Below, one piece after another: positions 34,855-43,920 of a DNA stretch of 64,000 bases. This stretch comes from Kaistella jeonii (GTDB taxonomy: Bacteria > Bacteroidota > Bacteroidia > Flavobacteriales > Weeksellaceae): NCBI RefSeq assembly GCF_000812865.1, contig NZ_JSYL01000007.1:124001-188000 (forward strand), in the 5' to 3' direction. Position numbers and translations under genes: made by a program. The notes under the pieces are model-generated. The model saw nothing but the letters and a program-made list of their open reading frames with translations, made no database searches and was not told where the DNA came from. Numbering within the stretch: position 1 is the stretch's first letter; each line of letters opens with the position of its first letter.

Positions 34855-36107
34855 AGGAAATTCAGTTTCTTATTTCTCTTTTAGCTTGGTGTAAAAGTAA
34901 GGAAAGTTAAAGGAAGGTTTTTTTGCTTCGCCGAGTTTGTCATGCGGTGAATTTATCATTGGCTACGCCGAATCTTCGATTTCTGACGAAGGAAGAATCT
35001 CTATTTAATAAAAATTAATCTCTTTTTTTTTCTTTTACTTTTGCCTTGATGCAAAAGTAACAAAAAATCAAGACCTGGATCTTTTTACTAAAAAAAGTAA
35101 ATTCCTTCTGAGAAAATCCCTCAACTTGCGCGGATACTAGAGTTGTGCTTTTGTATTTAGTTTATTGCCGCGCTTCAAACAAAAGGGATTTTTATTTTTT
35201 GTTAGTTGATCAATACTGTTGGAAGAATTTTTCTTTTTTCTTAACGTAAAAATCTCCTAAGTCGATTAGAAATGCTTTTAAATATTGAAGGGGTTTGTCA
35301 TTATGACGAAGGAAGAATCTCATTGTAATAAAAATTTTTACTTCTTTTCATTCTTAATTACTTTTGCTTCATCCTTTCTATTATTTTAATTGAATCAGCG
35401 AACCATTTTCAATGGTTTGCCTTGATGCAAAAGTAACAAAAATTGACTCCCTTATTTTTATCTTTTTATTTGAATCGTCCAATCTTCGATTTCAAGACTG
35501 GATTTATTAGCTAAAAAAATAAAATTTCTTCTGAGAAAATTCCCAAAACTCGCGCGATATTAAACGTTGGTATTCTAATTTAAATTTCTCCGCGCTCAAA
35601 CACTGGGGATTTTTATTTTATTTTAATCGAAGATTTTAGATGGAAGAAATTTCATTTTTTCTTTACGCAAATAACTCCTGGGTCGGTTTGAAATTAGTTT
35701 ATGTAAGTCTTATCGTTTAATAATTATTCTTTCTTAATTACTTTTGTTTCATCTTTTTATTATTCTAATTGAATCAGCACACCTTTTTCAATGGTTTGCG
35801 TTGATGCAAATGTAACAAAAACTCAAATTCACTCCCTTTAGGGTTGGGGAAAAGGAATTTGAGTTTATATCATCTTTTCTTTACGCAAATAACTCCTAGG
35901 CCGGTTTGGAATTCGTTTTTGGATTACGTTTTTGGATTAGTATGGGAGAGGATTTGGTTTCTTTTTTGTGATTTGTGAAGCTGTAAAGTTCCGACTGGTT
36001 CACAAGTTCACTTTTTCACCCGTTCACTTGTTCTCTTATTGGGTGAAGCTAAGACTTTGTAAAGAAACGACTTGTTCACAAGGTCACTTACTTACTCGTT
36101 CACTTAT
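34855..36107. repeat. 1.25 kb non-coding repeat block (minus-strand copies of the ~240-bp hairpin element)
   Basis: Copy C lies at 35038-35283 and copy D at ~35410-35700, both inverted relative to the copies near 8 kb. A shortened copy is at 35793-35920. Shared blocks, read on the minus strand, are CGTTAAGAAAAAAGAAAAAT, AAAAATCCC, GCGCGG/CCGCGC, GAGGGATTTTCTCAGAAG and TTTGTTACTTTTGCATCAA. No gene is supported. 35998-36100 holds TTCACTTGTTC-type words next to the dehydrogenase end. Confidence 0.75.
35038..35283 (-). repeat. ~240-bp hairpin element, copy C
   Basis: Same block order as copies A and B when read on the minus strand. The tip stem is GCGCGG/CCGCGC as in copy A. The tail reads TTGTTACTTTTGCATCAAGG, which here also creates an exact TACTTTTG -7 box. 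Confidence 0.7.
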
Positions 36108-37385
36108 TTAAAGTCTTGCATCTGCGTTTTTAAGAATTCCTTTTACATCAAAAACAACTGCTTTTTCTTTTTTTAGGGATTCCACATCCAGTTTCAGAAA
36201 TTCGTCATGGGCAACACCGAGAACGATGGCATCAAACTGATTGGCTGGAATAGCGGAGAGACATTCAAGTTCATATTCATGTTTGATATCCGAAGGATTT
36301 GCCCATGGGTCGTAAATGGTGACCTTGATGTCGTAATCTTCTAAACTGCGGATGACATCGACCACCTTGGTATTCCGAATGTCGGGACAGTTTTCTTTAA
36401 AGGTAATTCCGAGCATTAAAACGTTTGCACCATTCACCTGAATTCCTTTTTTGATCATGAGTTTCACCACACGGGAAGCAATAAAAGATCCCATGGAATC
36501 ATTAAGACGGCGCGCGGCTAAAATAAGTTCAGAATAATACCCGATTTCCTGTGCTTTCTGGGCCAGATAAAAAGGATCTACGCCAATGCAGTGTCCACCG
36601 ACCAAGCCAGGTTTAAACGGAAGAAAATTCCATTTCGTACCCGCAGCTTTCAGGACTTCATGGGTATCAATACCCATAAGGGAGAATATTTTCGCCAACT
36701 CATTCACAAAGGCTATATTGATATCGCGTTGCGCATTTTCGATGACTTTGGAAGCTTCAGCGACTTTAATGGTGGGTGCCAAATGCGTTCCTGCCAAAAT
36801 AATGGATCGGTACAGATCATCTACAATTTTGCCAACTTCAGGAGTGGATCCCGAAGTAACTTTCATAATTTTCTCCACCGTTTTTTCACGATCACCTGGA
36901 TTGATCCGCTCCGGAGAATATCCGGCAAAAAAATCGATGTTAAAGGTTAAACCCGAACATTCTGCCAAAATAGGTACACATTCTTCTTCTGTAACTCCGG
37001 GGTAAACGGTAGATTCATAAATGACGATGTCGCCTTTTTTCAGAACTTTTCCCACGGTCTGTGAGGCTTTTTGTAAAGGGGTCAGATCGGGACGGTTATT
37101 TTTGTCAACAGGAGTTGGGACCGTAATAATATAAAAATTAGAATCGGCAATATCTCCTACCGTAGAAGAGCAAATAAGACCTTTTTCCGCAGCCTTAAAA
37201 TCAGATACCAGAACCGCCTGCAAAATTTCGTCTTCAACCTCTAGGGTTTTATCAGTTCCGCTGTTAAGCTCTGCGATCCGTTTTGAGTCGATATCGAAAC
37301 CAACTACCTGATATTTTGTGGCGAATAAGCGGGCTAAAGGAAGGCCAACATAACCAAGACCGATGATTGCGATTTTTTGTTTCAT
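36108..37385 (-). CDS. Nucleotide-sugar dehydrogenase (WbpO/TviB-like UDP-HexNAc 6-dehydrogenase)
   Basis: 425 aa. The NAD site is KIAIIGLGYVGLPLARLFAT, followed by VPTPVDKNNRPDLTPLQKAS and YSPERINPGD. The catalytic Cys is in GGHCIGVDPFY (~265), and the C-terminal domain carries GITFKENCPDIRNTKVVD. Family resemblance is to WbpO/TviB/VipA, which oxidise UDP-GalNAc or UDP-GlcNAc to the uronic acid; exact substrate not readable. It gives the polysaccharide an acidic sugar, matching the pyruvyl transferase and the GH88-like protein. Confidence 0.9.
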   Translation of the reverse strand: MKQKIAIIGLGYVGLPLARLFATKYQVVGFDIDSKRIAELNSGTDKTLEVEDEILQAVLVSDFKAAEKGLICSSTVGDIADSNFYIITVPTPVDKNNRPDLTPLQKASQTVGKVLKKGDIVIYESTVYPGVTEEECVPILAECSGLTFNIDFFAGYSPERINPGDREKTVEKIMKVTSGSTPEVGKIVDDLYRSIILAGTHLAPTIKVAEASKVIENAQRDINIAFVNELAKIFSLMGIDTHEVLKAAGTKWNFLPFKPGLVGGHCIGVDPFYLAQKAQEIGYYSELILAARRLNDSMGSFIASRVVKLMIKKGIQVNGANVLMLGITFKENCPDIRNTKVVDVIRSLEDYDIKVTIYDPWANPSDIKHEYELECLSAIPANQFDAIVLGVAHDEFLKLDVESLKKEKAVVFDVKGILKNADARL

Positions 37386-37489
37386 TCTATAAAGGCTAGA
37401 AAGCCTGACTTAGTTTACTCTTTGTTAATCAAATTCAACAACTTTCTAGAAGGTCACAGCACTCAATACTTAAAAGTTATTATTTTGTG

Positions 37490-37497
37490 CAAAAGTA
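37490..37497 (-). promoter_or_regulatory. -7 box TACTTTTG upstream of the dehydrogenase
   Basis: Exact TAnnTTTG, 105 bp before the ATG at 37385, implying a ~100-nt leader. Confidence 0.5.
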
Positions 37498-37608
37498 AGG
37501 AAAGTTAACCTAATAGTTTTTATTTTTTCTATTCCGGCATTTCTATGTATTAATTTTTTTGCTGAACGACGTTTGGCAGCATTTTTCAAATCCTTTATTG
37601 TGGATTGT

Positions 37609-37726
37609 TAAATACTTTTGGTGGTGAAGAGGAAATACTGTTGGTGTTGATTGGGAAATAACTGTTAGTAGTTATCGGGGAAATACTTTTGGCGGTGAAG
37701 GAAAATTGCTTTTGATAGTGGTTGAG
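37609..37726 (+). repeat. Degenerate tandem repeat, five ~24-bp units
   Basis: Units start AAATACTTTTGGTGGTGAAG, AAATACTGTTGGTGTTGATT, AAATAACTGTTAGTAGTTAT, AAATACTTTTGGCGGTGAAG and AAATTGCTTTTGATAGTGGT. The remainder of 37498-37947 holds no gene. Confidence 0.75.
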
Positions 37727-37947
37727 CAGAGCTGAAATCACCCTTAGCTGTATATCTAGTTACTCATTTCGCTGGTCATTTTCTGCGCAATAACTGATAT
37801 AAAAATTGGTAGTGAATGGTGGTTGTGAACTTGTAAAAATAATTGTTCACTATTTAAAGCCTGTTTAAATATTTTTAAACACATTAGTTTTCTTAGCTAT
37901 CCATTTACTACTTCGTATTTTCATCGGCACATCATCAAATTAACACA

Positions 37948-40272
37948 TCAAATAAATTTCTTCCACCATTTCGGCTTTTCATCATGCGTATAAGAATAAT
38001 ATCCGTAGCCGTATTTTTTGCCATATTTCGTATTTTCGGGTCTCACACTATTGAGCACGAAGGCCATATTATCGATTTGATTTTCGATCTGAAATCCGGC
38101 TGCAAAATCGATCATTCCTTTTTCGGTAAATTCAGAACGGACCACGTAGATTAAAACATCAGCTTTATCAACCAATTGTAAAGTATCACTCACCAGCATT
38201 ACGGGAGCGGAATCTAAAACGATGTAGTCATATTTAGTTTTCAAATAGGTGATCATGTCAGCAAATTTCGGCATGTCTAAAAGATCATTTGGATTTGGCG
38301 CAATTTGTCCACTGAACAGAACATCCAGATTTTCATTCACACGGGAATTAATAATATAAGAATCCGGAACATTTTTATCGGAGACCAGATAATCGGTTAA
38401 ACCGATATTTTTTCCTTTCACAAAACGGTGTAATTGCGGATTTCGGATATCCGCTCCGATGATGATCACCTTATTCTTTCCAGCAAGAGTCAGCGCAGTA
38501 TTAATAGAAATGGTTGTTTTCCCTTCCCCTTTAATAGAGGAAGTGACCAGAACAACATCACCTTGCTCCGTTTTTTTTGCTTTCAATAAGTATTTGAGAT
38601 TGGAACTCAGAATTCGGAACGATTCCGCAAAAGTGGAGAAATCGTTGGGATGTACGACTTCATTTTCCTCACTTTTTTCAGGAACTTCTGCGAGTACCAC
38701 GGCGGACGAAGGCATAAGTGCTAAAATATGTTCTTTCGTATGCACTTTCGTATCTAAGGAATTCCACAGGATGAAAAAGATGAGGGGCAAAAGAAAACCT
38801 GCAGTAAGCGAACCATTCATGATCCTTTTGATATTCGGCTTTACAATACCTGTCGTATAGGCAGGATTGATGATTTTTGCTTTTGGTGCAGTCACTGCTA
38901 AGGTGATGGCGTTTTCTTCTCTTTTCTGTAATAGATAAAGATAAAGCTGCTCTTTTAGGGTTTGCTGCCGGTCAATGCTTCGGAACATCTTTTCCTGTGT
39001 CGGAAATTTGCTGATATTTCCTTTGGCCAGATTGAGCTGCGCATTTGCCTGGGCGATTTGAAGCTGTAAATTTTCGCGGGATTCGACTAAATTCTTGCGA
39101 AGTAAATTTTTGATCACCGAGATCTGTTTATTCATTTCGATAACGGCCGGATTCTCGCCTGTTGCCTGTTTCAAGACTCTGTTGCGCGTCAGTAAAAGAG
39201 CATTATATTCTGCAATACTGCTTTCTGCACCCGTTGATAATCCCATACCAGACGGTAAAAGTTGTTCACCTGCACTTGCTGCGAGCACCGAATTGACCAA
39301 ATCTAACTGCATCGACTGCGTTAAAATGAGTTTCGTACTTTCATCTGCTTTGCTCAAAGCTAAACCACCTTGTGCTTCCAGATTGGTGATCTGATTCGTC
39401 TGTTTAAACCTTTCCTTTTCGCCCTCAATTCCGGAAAGATCAGTCGTAATCACCTCTAATCGTTCATTGATGAAATTTTGGGTATTTTGCGCTTCCTGAT
39501 TTTTATCATTCACGCCATCGATGATGTATTGTTTCGCGAGTTCATTTAAAATATCTTCAGACTTTTTCGGGATAGGACCTACCATGGTGACGTCCATGAG
39601 GAGTCCTTTATTCTCTGGCAAGCTCACAGAAATACTGTTTTCCAAAGTCGCAACGGCGTTTTTCAAACTTCTGAATACCACTTTAATAGGATCTGCTAAA
39701 TTAACACCCGGTTTTGCATCAATCTGCACCGTGCCAAAAGGAAACTGAGCCGGCATTCCAAAACGGTATTGCCTACTGGCACCATCCAGTTTAAAGGAAT
39801 TTTTTCCTACCGGGATAATGGTATAAGTCGCAGAACCAAACTGATCAGGTTGATTAATTTTAATTATTTTACCTGTTAAGGGACTGTCTTTATACAGTTC
39901 CACTTCTATGATCTTACCCAGGCTGAAAAAACTAACGCCTAAACTGAGGTTTTGTGCTACGTTTTCTAAAATCGGTTTCGAAACAATAATGGTGGTTTCA
40001 CCCTGCAATTCATTATCACCACTCACGCCCATTCCCAGATTTTTCAGATCACTGAGGGCAGCAGACCCATTTCCTTTGGATTCGCGGAGTTTGAGAGAGG
40101 TTTTAGAACTGTATTGGGACTGGGTATATTTAAGATAGATTTTAGCCCCACCATAAAAAAGCCCGAGACTCAGAAGAAACCAAGGCCACTTCTTCAGATA
40201 CTTGCCAATTTCCTTTTTTATATTAACCGTCTTCGTTCGTTTCTGCGAGGCAGAATTTTCCAGCAGTTCCAT
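37948..40272 (-). CDS. wzc: Wzc-type tyrosine autokinase / polysaccharide co-polymerase
   Basis: 774 aa. A Wzz-like periplasmic domain lies between two membrane helices (~31-50 and ~490-510), with long coiled-coil stretches (~265-320, ~360-440). The cytoplasmic BY-kinase has Walker A SSIKGEGKTTIS (~580), Walker A' VIIIGADIRNPQ and Walker B YDYIVLDSAPV. The C-terminus ends in a Tyr cluster (YGKKYGYGYYSY) that is the usual autophosphorylation site. It controls chain export with Wza, and phosphorylation cycles regulate it. Its start is 6 bp after the wza stop. Confidence 0.92.
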   Translation of the reverse strand: MELLENSASQKRTKTVNIKKEIGKYLKKWPWFLLSLGLFYGGAKIYLKYTQSQYSSKTSLKLRESKGNGSAALSDLKNLGMGVSGDNELQGETTIIVSKPILENVAQNLSLGVSFFSLGKIIEVELYKDSPLTGKIIKINQPDQFGSATYTIIPVGKNSFKLDGASRQYRFGMPAQFPFGTVQIDAKPGVNLADPIKVVFRSLKNAVATLENSISVSLPENKGLLMDVTMVGPIPKKSEDILNELAKQYIIDGVNDKNQEAQNTQNFINERLEVITTDLSGIEGEKERFKQTNQITNLEAQGGLALSKADESTKLILTQSMQLDLVNSVLAASAGEQLLPSGMGLSTGAESSIAEYNALLLTRNRVLKQATGENPAVIEMNKQISVIKNLLRKNLVESRENLQLQIAQANAQLNLAKGNISKFPTQEKMFRSIDRQQTLKEQLYLYLLQKREENAITLAVTAPKAKIINPAYTTGIVKPNIKRIMNGSLTAGFLLPLIFFILWNSLDTKVHTKEHILALMPSSAVVLAEVPEKSEENEVVHPNDFSTFAESFRILSSNLKYLLKAKKTEQGDVVLVTSSIKGEGKTTISINTALTLAGKNKVIIIGADIRNPQLHRFVKGKNIGLTDYLVSDKNVPDSYIINSRVNENLDVLFSGQIAPNPNDLLDMPKFADMITYLKTKYDYIVLDSAPVMLVSDTLQLVDKADVLIYVVRSEFTEKGMIDFAAGFQIENQIDNMAFVLNSVRPENTKYGKKYGYGYYSYTHDEKPKWWKKFI

Positions 40273-40278
40273 CAGTTC

Positions 40279-41076
40279 TTATTTTCGGGTTAATGTAAAG
40301 ATCAAAGTGAGCAATCCTAAACCGATACCGCCATACCTGATCCAGTTATCAACATTGGAACTGGTATTTACAGAAACCTGCTTGTTGCGGTCGGGTTCTA
40401 CATAAAGAATGTCGTTTTGCTGAAGATAATAATAAGGTGAGTTTACAATGGAGACCTCTGAAAGATCAAGCGAGATCACTTTATCTTTAGCTTCTTCCTC
40501 GGAATATCGAATCAGTTTCACATTGGTTTTATTACCTTCGTATTTAATATCTCCCGATAAAGCCATAGCCTGTAAAATATTAAGTTTCTCGGAAGGACTG
40601 GTTTTCTGACCCGGACTTCCCACTTCTCCTAAAACGCTGAAGTTAAAATTAGATAAGGTGATGGTAACCATTGGATCAGTCAGATACCTTTTGAGTCGGC
40701 TTTCTAAATCCGCTTTGAGTTGCTGTTTAGTCATGCCTTTGCAAAAAATGGATCCTAAAACCGGGAATATAATTGTACCATCTGTAGTGACAATATAATC
40801 GTTGGTGCCAGAAGACCCTGAACTACCAACTGCTCCCGCGGTTGTAGTGGTAGTAACGGTTGACATATTAAAAGGACGAACTGCAATATCATCAAATGCT
40901 GATACCAAAATCTGCAGCTTATCGCCTTCCTGAATATGAAGTCCTGAATATTTGGCCTGAGAAACCTCCTGTTCAAAATTATTGTTGGATAGGTAAATGA
41001 TATTTTTCTTCGGCTTACAGGAGAACAAGAGAAGGATTGTAATTATAGCAGTAAATACTGGAAAGTATTTTTTCAT
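40279..41076 (-). CDS. wza: Wza-type outer-membrane polysaccharide export lipoprotein
   Basis: 265 aa. A lipobox ILLLFSC places the lipidated Cys at 20. The Poly_export domain contains IQEGDKLQILVSAFDDIAVR and, after an unusual Thr/Gly/Ser linker (MSTVTTTTTAGAVGSSGSSG), YIVTTDGTIIFPVLGSIFCK. A SLBB-like domain follows (FNFSVLGEVGSPGQKTSPSE). A C-terminal helix (WIRYGGIGLGLLTLIFTL) would insert in the outer membrane. First gene of the polysaccharide locus. Confidence 0.9.
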   Translation of the reverse strand: MKKYFPVFTAIITILLLFSCKPKKNIIYLSNNNFEQEVSQAKYSGLHIQEGDKLQILVSAFDDIAVRPFNMSTVTTTTTAGAVGSSGSSGTNDYIVTTDGTIIFPVLGSIFCKGMTKQQLKADLESRLKRYLTDPMVTITLSNFNFSVLGEVGSPGQKTSPSEKLNILQAMALSGDIKYEGNKTNVKLIRYSEEEAKDKVISLDLSEVSIVNSPYYYLQQNDILYVEPDRNKQVSVNTSSNVDNWIRYGGIGLGLLTLIFTLTRK

Positions 41077-41094
41077 TTCTTATTTTTAAGACTA

Positions 41095-41102
41095 CAAAAG
41101 TA
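41095..41102 (-). promoter_or_regulatory. -7 box TACTTTTG for wza-wzc
   Basis: Exact TAnnTTTG 18 bp before the ATG at 41076; probably the head promoter of the wza-wzc unit. Confidence 0.65.
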
Positions 41103-41143
41103 AAGATAATTTAGGTGGGCGTAATCTTAACTCAAATTCACTT

Positions 41144-41788
41144 CTACCACCAGTTTTCATTCAGATAATAATTAAGTCCCACCGCTAAAAGTCGGTTGTA
41201 GGTGAAATTATTATTATTGTTTGGATATACCTTGCTAAAGCCTTGATCATACCGGATAAAAGCTTCCATTTTCAGACTCAGTTTTAAGCCTACACCGAAA
41301 GATACGCCGTATCCAAACTTATTTAACTTGTTATCTAAATTATATTTAAAGTAAGCCAGATCGTAGGCAGGATCTACTTTTCTTTTCTCTCTGACCAGGT
41401 ATTCAATTCGGGGTCCGGCAAAAAGATAGACATCCCTCTTCATATTTCCCTGGTGGAAAAAATACCTTAGATAAACCTGCATAGCAACATAATCGTGATC
41501 AAATTCCTGAATTCCAAATTTGTCTTCTTCAGCCTTTGCGATTTCGCCCTGCATGCTGTACTCGATCTGCGGCATAATATAAAGCCATGCAGAATCATAA
41601 ACATCATTTTCTACGAGAGACCATTGAGCAAAAATTCCTAAGCTGCCTCCATAAGCTCCCTTAGAAACATCGTGCACGCCAACAATAGAACCCTTGTGAA
41701 AATTACCGGTTACTCCATACTTGAAAGTTTCCTGTCCGCTTACCATCATCATTAGGAAAACGGCGATGATTATATTAAATTTCTTCAT
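41144..41788 (-). CDS. Outer-membrane beta-barrel protein (porin-like)
   Basis: 214 aa. A signal peptide ends near VSGQ (residue ~18). The rest alternates amphipathic strands with aromatic girdles (LYIMPQIEYSMQG, YVAMQVYLRYFFHQ, VYLFAGPRIEYLV, FGYGVSFGVGLKLSL) and terminates in LAVGLNYYLNENWW, with aromatic residues as in BamA-recognised barrels. This is the OMP_b-brl group, with no substrate implied. It lies upstream of wza on the same strand but 67 bp away, with the wza promoter between them. Confidence 0.82.
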   Translation of the reverse strand: MKKFNIIIAVFLMMMVSGQETFKYGVTGNFHKGSIVGVHDVSKGAYGGSLGIFAQWSLVENDVYDSAWLYIMPQIEYSMQGEIAKAEEDKFGIQEFDHDYVAMQVYLRYFFHQGNMKRDVYLFAGPRIEYLVREKRKVDPAYDLAYFKYNLDNKLNKFGYGVSFGVGLKLSLKMEAFIRYDQGFSKVYPNNNNNFTYNRLLAVGLNYYLNENWW

Positions 41789-42829
41789 TGATTAATCGAT
41801 ATGGCTATTAGTTGGATAAAATATCGGTGCAAATTAATTAAAATTATTCAATTAAAGGGGTATTTTTTTTAATCTCCGGTTAAATATGGAAGAGCCTTTC
41901 TAAAAATTAATTTAAAAACATTAGGAATAATAACGTTCTCACCCTTTTTATAAACTTACTAATAGGCTTAATATGAAAATCTCCAAGATTTATTCTTTTG
42001 ATTTCGCCCTTTCAGGGCTTCCCAATTTAGCATACTATTTTATTCATAGGACTTCATCCTATGCTGTTGATCGTCACCCTTTCAGGGCTGCTGAAACTCC
42101 CCTCTTTTTCTAAAAAAAAATTAAATACCTTAACGTTTAAGATCGGAGGAGACGGGTGTTTTTTTGATTCCGCCCTTTCAGGGCTTCCTAATTATAGGAT
42201 ACTCTTTTATTCATAGGACTTCATCCTATGCTGTTGATCATCGCCCTTTCAGGGCTGCTGAAACTCCCCTCTTTTCTAAAAAAAAATCACATTCCCTCCC
42301 TTTAGGGCCGGGGAAAAGGAATTTGATTTTTCTTTAAGCAAATAACTCCGAGATCATTTCAACCCTATCATTTATAAATCACGTCTAAAAAATTAAATAC
42401 CTTAACGTTTAAGATCGGAGAAAAGGAGACGGGTGTTTTTTTGATTCCGCCCTTTCAGGGCTACTTAACTACTGGATCATTGACTCATAGGACTGCGTCC
42501 TATGCTTTTGATCATCGCCCTTTCAGGGCTGCTAAAACACAACTTTTTTTTCTAAAAAAAATAAAATTCCCTCCCTTTAGGGTCGGGGAAAAGGAATTCG
42601 ATTTTTCTTTGCTCAAATAAATCCAAAATCATTTCAACACAAAATTTATAAATCACGTCTAAAAAATTAAATACCTTAACGTTTAAGATCGGGGAAAAGG
42701 AGACGGGTGTTTTTTTGATTCCGCCCTTTCAGGGCTACTTAACTACTGGATCATTGACTCATAGGACTGCGCCCTATGCTTTTGATCATCGCCCTTTCAG
42801 GGCTGCTAAAACACAACTTTTTTTTCTCC
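41789..42829. repeat. 1.0 kb non-coding block with four copies of the CCCTTTCAGGG hairpin core
   Basis: Cores lie at 42005-42089, 42171-42256, 42448-42530 and 42722-42804. Each has GCCCTTTCAGGGC, then CATAGGACTKCRTCCTATG, then (G/A)CCCTTTCAGGGC. The last three follow the same leader (TTAAATACCTTAACGTTTAAGATCGG, GACGGGTG, TTTTTTTGATTCCG). Spacing is 166, 277 and 274 bp. A further stem CAAATTCC..GGAATTTG lies between cores (42290-42330, 42565-42605). No gene is supported. Confidence 0.88.
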
Positions 42830-42975
42830 CTTGGCTCTTTTTACTTTTTCCTTGACTCTTTCATCTCCCATCACCCAACATGCAACATCTATCAACTATT
42901 GACCATTGACCATTGCCTCCCTTGGCTCTTTTTCCTTGGCTCTTCCAACACCCATCTTCCAGCATCCAACTCCCC
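42830..42975. repeat. Mixed short-unit array downstream of recX
   Basis: Plus strand: CCTTGGCTCTTTTTACTTTT, CATCTCCCATCACCCAACAT, TCAACTATTGACCATTGACC and TTCCAGCATCCAACTCCCCT. It is C-rich on the plus strand, G-rich on the recX coding strand. Confidence 0.75.
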
Positions 42976-43449
42976 TCACTCCTCTTCTCTTTCCTTAATG
43001 ATCTGCGTGATCTCCTCATATTCAAATCCTTTACCTAACAAATACTTGATCGTTTTTGATTTTTTTTGATAGAGTTGCAACCCTTTTATTTTTGAATAAT
43101 AATTATCATAGAGTTTGGACACGGTTTTATGGTAATCCTCGTCTTCAATTTCATCAAAACAGCTGTTAATTAATTTCTCCGTAACGCCTTTAAATTTAAG
43201 ATGATTCCGAATTTTATTACGTCCCCAGGATTTGATATAAAATTTCCCTCGGATGTAACTTCGCGTAAAACGTTCCTCATTCAAATAATTTTCCTTCATC
43301 AAATAGAGAAGAATTTCCTCCTTGGCTTCGGGGATCAGTAGAAAATCCCACATTTTCTGCTCCACTTCCTGATGGCAACGGTCCTGGTAAACGCAGTAGT
43401 TGACCATTTTCTGTTTGATTTCCAGGAAAGTGTAGGATTTCTTTTCCAA
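42976..43449 (-). CDS. recX: RecX family regulatory protein
   Basis: 157 aa of three-helix repeats: MVNYCVYQDRCHQEVEQKMW, YLNEERFTRSYIRGKFYIKSW, then GRNKIRNHLKFKGVTEKLIN and YLLGKGFEYEEITQIIKE. RecX binds RecA filaments and modulates recombination. The start codon is TTG (43449), and the first residues MEKKSYTF match the usual RecX start, so the expected ATG is missing. A GGTTAAG-type array directly abuts this codon. Confidence 0.87.
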   Translation of the reverse strand: MEKKSYTFLEIKQKMVNYCVYQDRCHQEVEQKMWDFLLIPEAKEEILLYLMKENYLNEERFTRSYIRGKFYIKSWGRNKIRNHLKFKGVTEKLINSCFDEIEDEDYHKTVSKLYDNYYSKIKGLQLYQKKSKTIKYLLGKGFEYEEITQIIKEREEE

Positions 43450-43500
43450 GGTTGAGGATGAGGTTAAGGTTAAGGTTAAGGGTGAGGTTAAGGGTGAGAA
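43450..43500. repeat. GGTTAAGG/GGTGAGG array abutting the recX start
   Basis: GGTTGAGGATGAGGTTAAGG continues with TTAAGGTTAAGGGTGAGG and TTAAGGGTGAG, running into the end of the four-helix-bundle gene at 43488. Confidence 0.85.
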
Positions 43501-43862
43501 GTGGGCGGGAGATTACTTTCCAGGGTTTTAATAATTTTATTAAGTTCGTGTATTAAACGCTCAATTTGTGCGATAATAATTTGCGTTTTCTCTAACTCAA
43601 AATATCTTACCAAATTCCCATAGATCAAGTGATTTTTAGTTTCGTAACCTCGGGAAAATTTATAGAACATGGTTTTATCCTTAGTTTCAGCTCTGCCAAA
43701 TCCTTCCGAAATATTGGCAGAAATACTTTCCGCGGATCTTCTGATTTGGGAAGTTAAGGCATAATCCTCTTTTCTCGGAAGCGAATTAGAAATAAAAAAA
43801 ACGTCAACAGCGATATCCATCCCTTTCTTCCAGACCGGCATCTGAGTAAAATCGGTGTACAT
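43488..43862 (-). CDS. Four-helix-bundle protein (S23 / 23S rRNA intervening-sequence-protein family)
   Basis: 124 aa. The family signature is WKKGMDIAVDVFFISNSLPR, then YALTSQIRRSAESISANISE, then GFGRAETKDKTMFYKFSRGY and a last helix of EKTQIIIAQIERLIHELNKII. Relatives include proteins encoded in 23S rRNA intervening sequences and the Avd accessory protein of diversity-generating retroelements; cellular function is unresolved. The gene is enclosed by short-unit arrays: (GGTTTA)n right at its start and GGTTAAGG units overlapping its end. It lies between glyA and recX. Confidence 0.88.
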   Translation of the reverse strand: MYTDFTQMPVWKKGMDIAVDVFFISNSLPRKEDYALTSQIRRSAESISANISEGFGRAETKDKTMFYKFSRGYETKNHLIYGNLVRYFELEKTQIIIAQIERLIHELNKIIKTLESNLPPTSHP

Positions 43863-43875
43863 AATTTGAGGTTGA

Positions 43876-43917
43876 GGTTTAGGTTTAGGTTTAGGTTTAG
43901 GTTTAGGTTTAGGTTTA
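43876..43917 (+). repeat. Seven perfect GGTTTA units (telomere-like hexamer)
   Basis: An uninterrupted (GGTTTA)x7 tract ending 14 bp before the ATG of the four-helix-bundle gene at 43862, continued on the right by GGTTATAAAGTTAAGGTTAA. The perfect copies contrast with the decayed arrays elsewhere and suggest recent slippage. Confidence 0.9.
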
Positions 43918-43920
43918 GGT

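Noticed and set aside
36586-37005. 139-aa and 119-aa plus-strand frames
   Set aside because: Antisense shadows of the nucleotide-sugar dehydrogenase.
33483-42804. Repeated cores considered as a CRISPR array
   Set aside because: Units are ~85 bp with internal hairpins, spacing is 166-277 bp and irregular, spacers are repeated too, and no cas gene is present.
43876-43917. GGTTTA tract as a real telomere or replicon end
   Set aside because: It is internal to a continuous chromosomal gene order, only seven units long and part of a wider degenerate array family.
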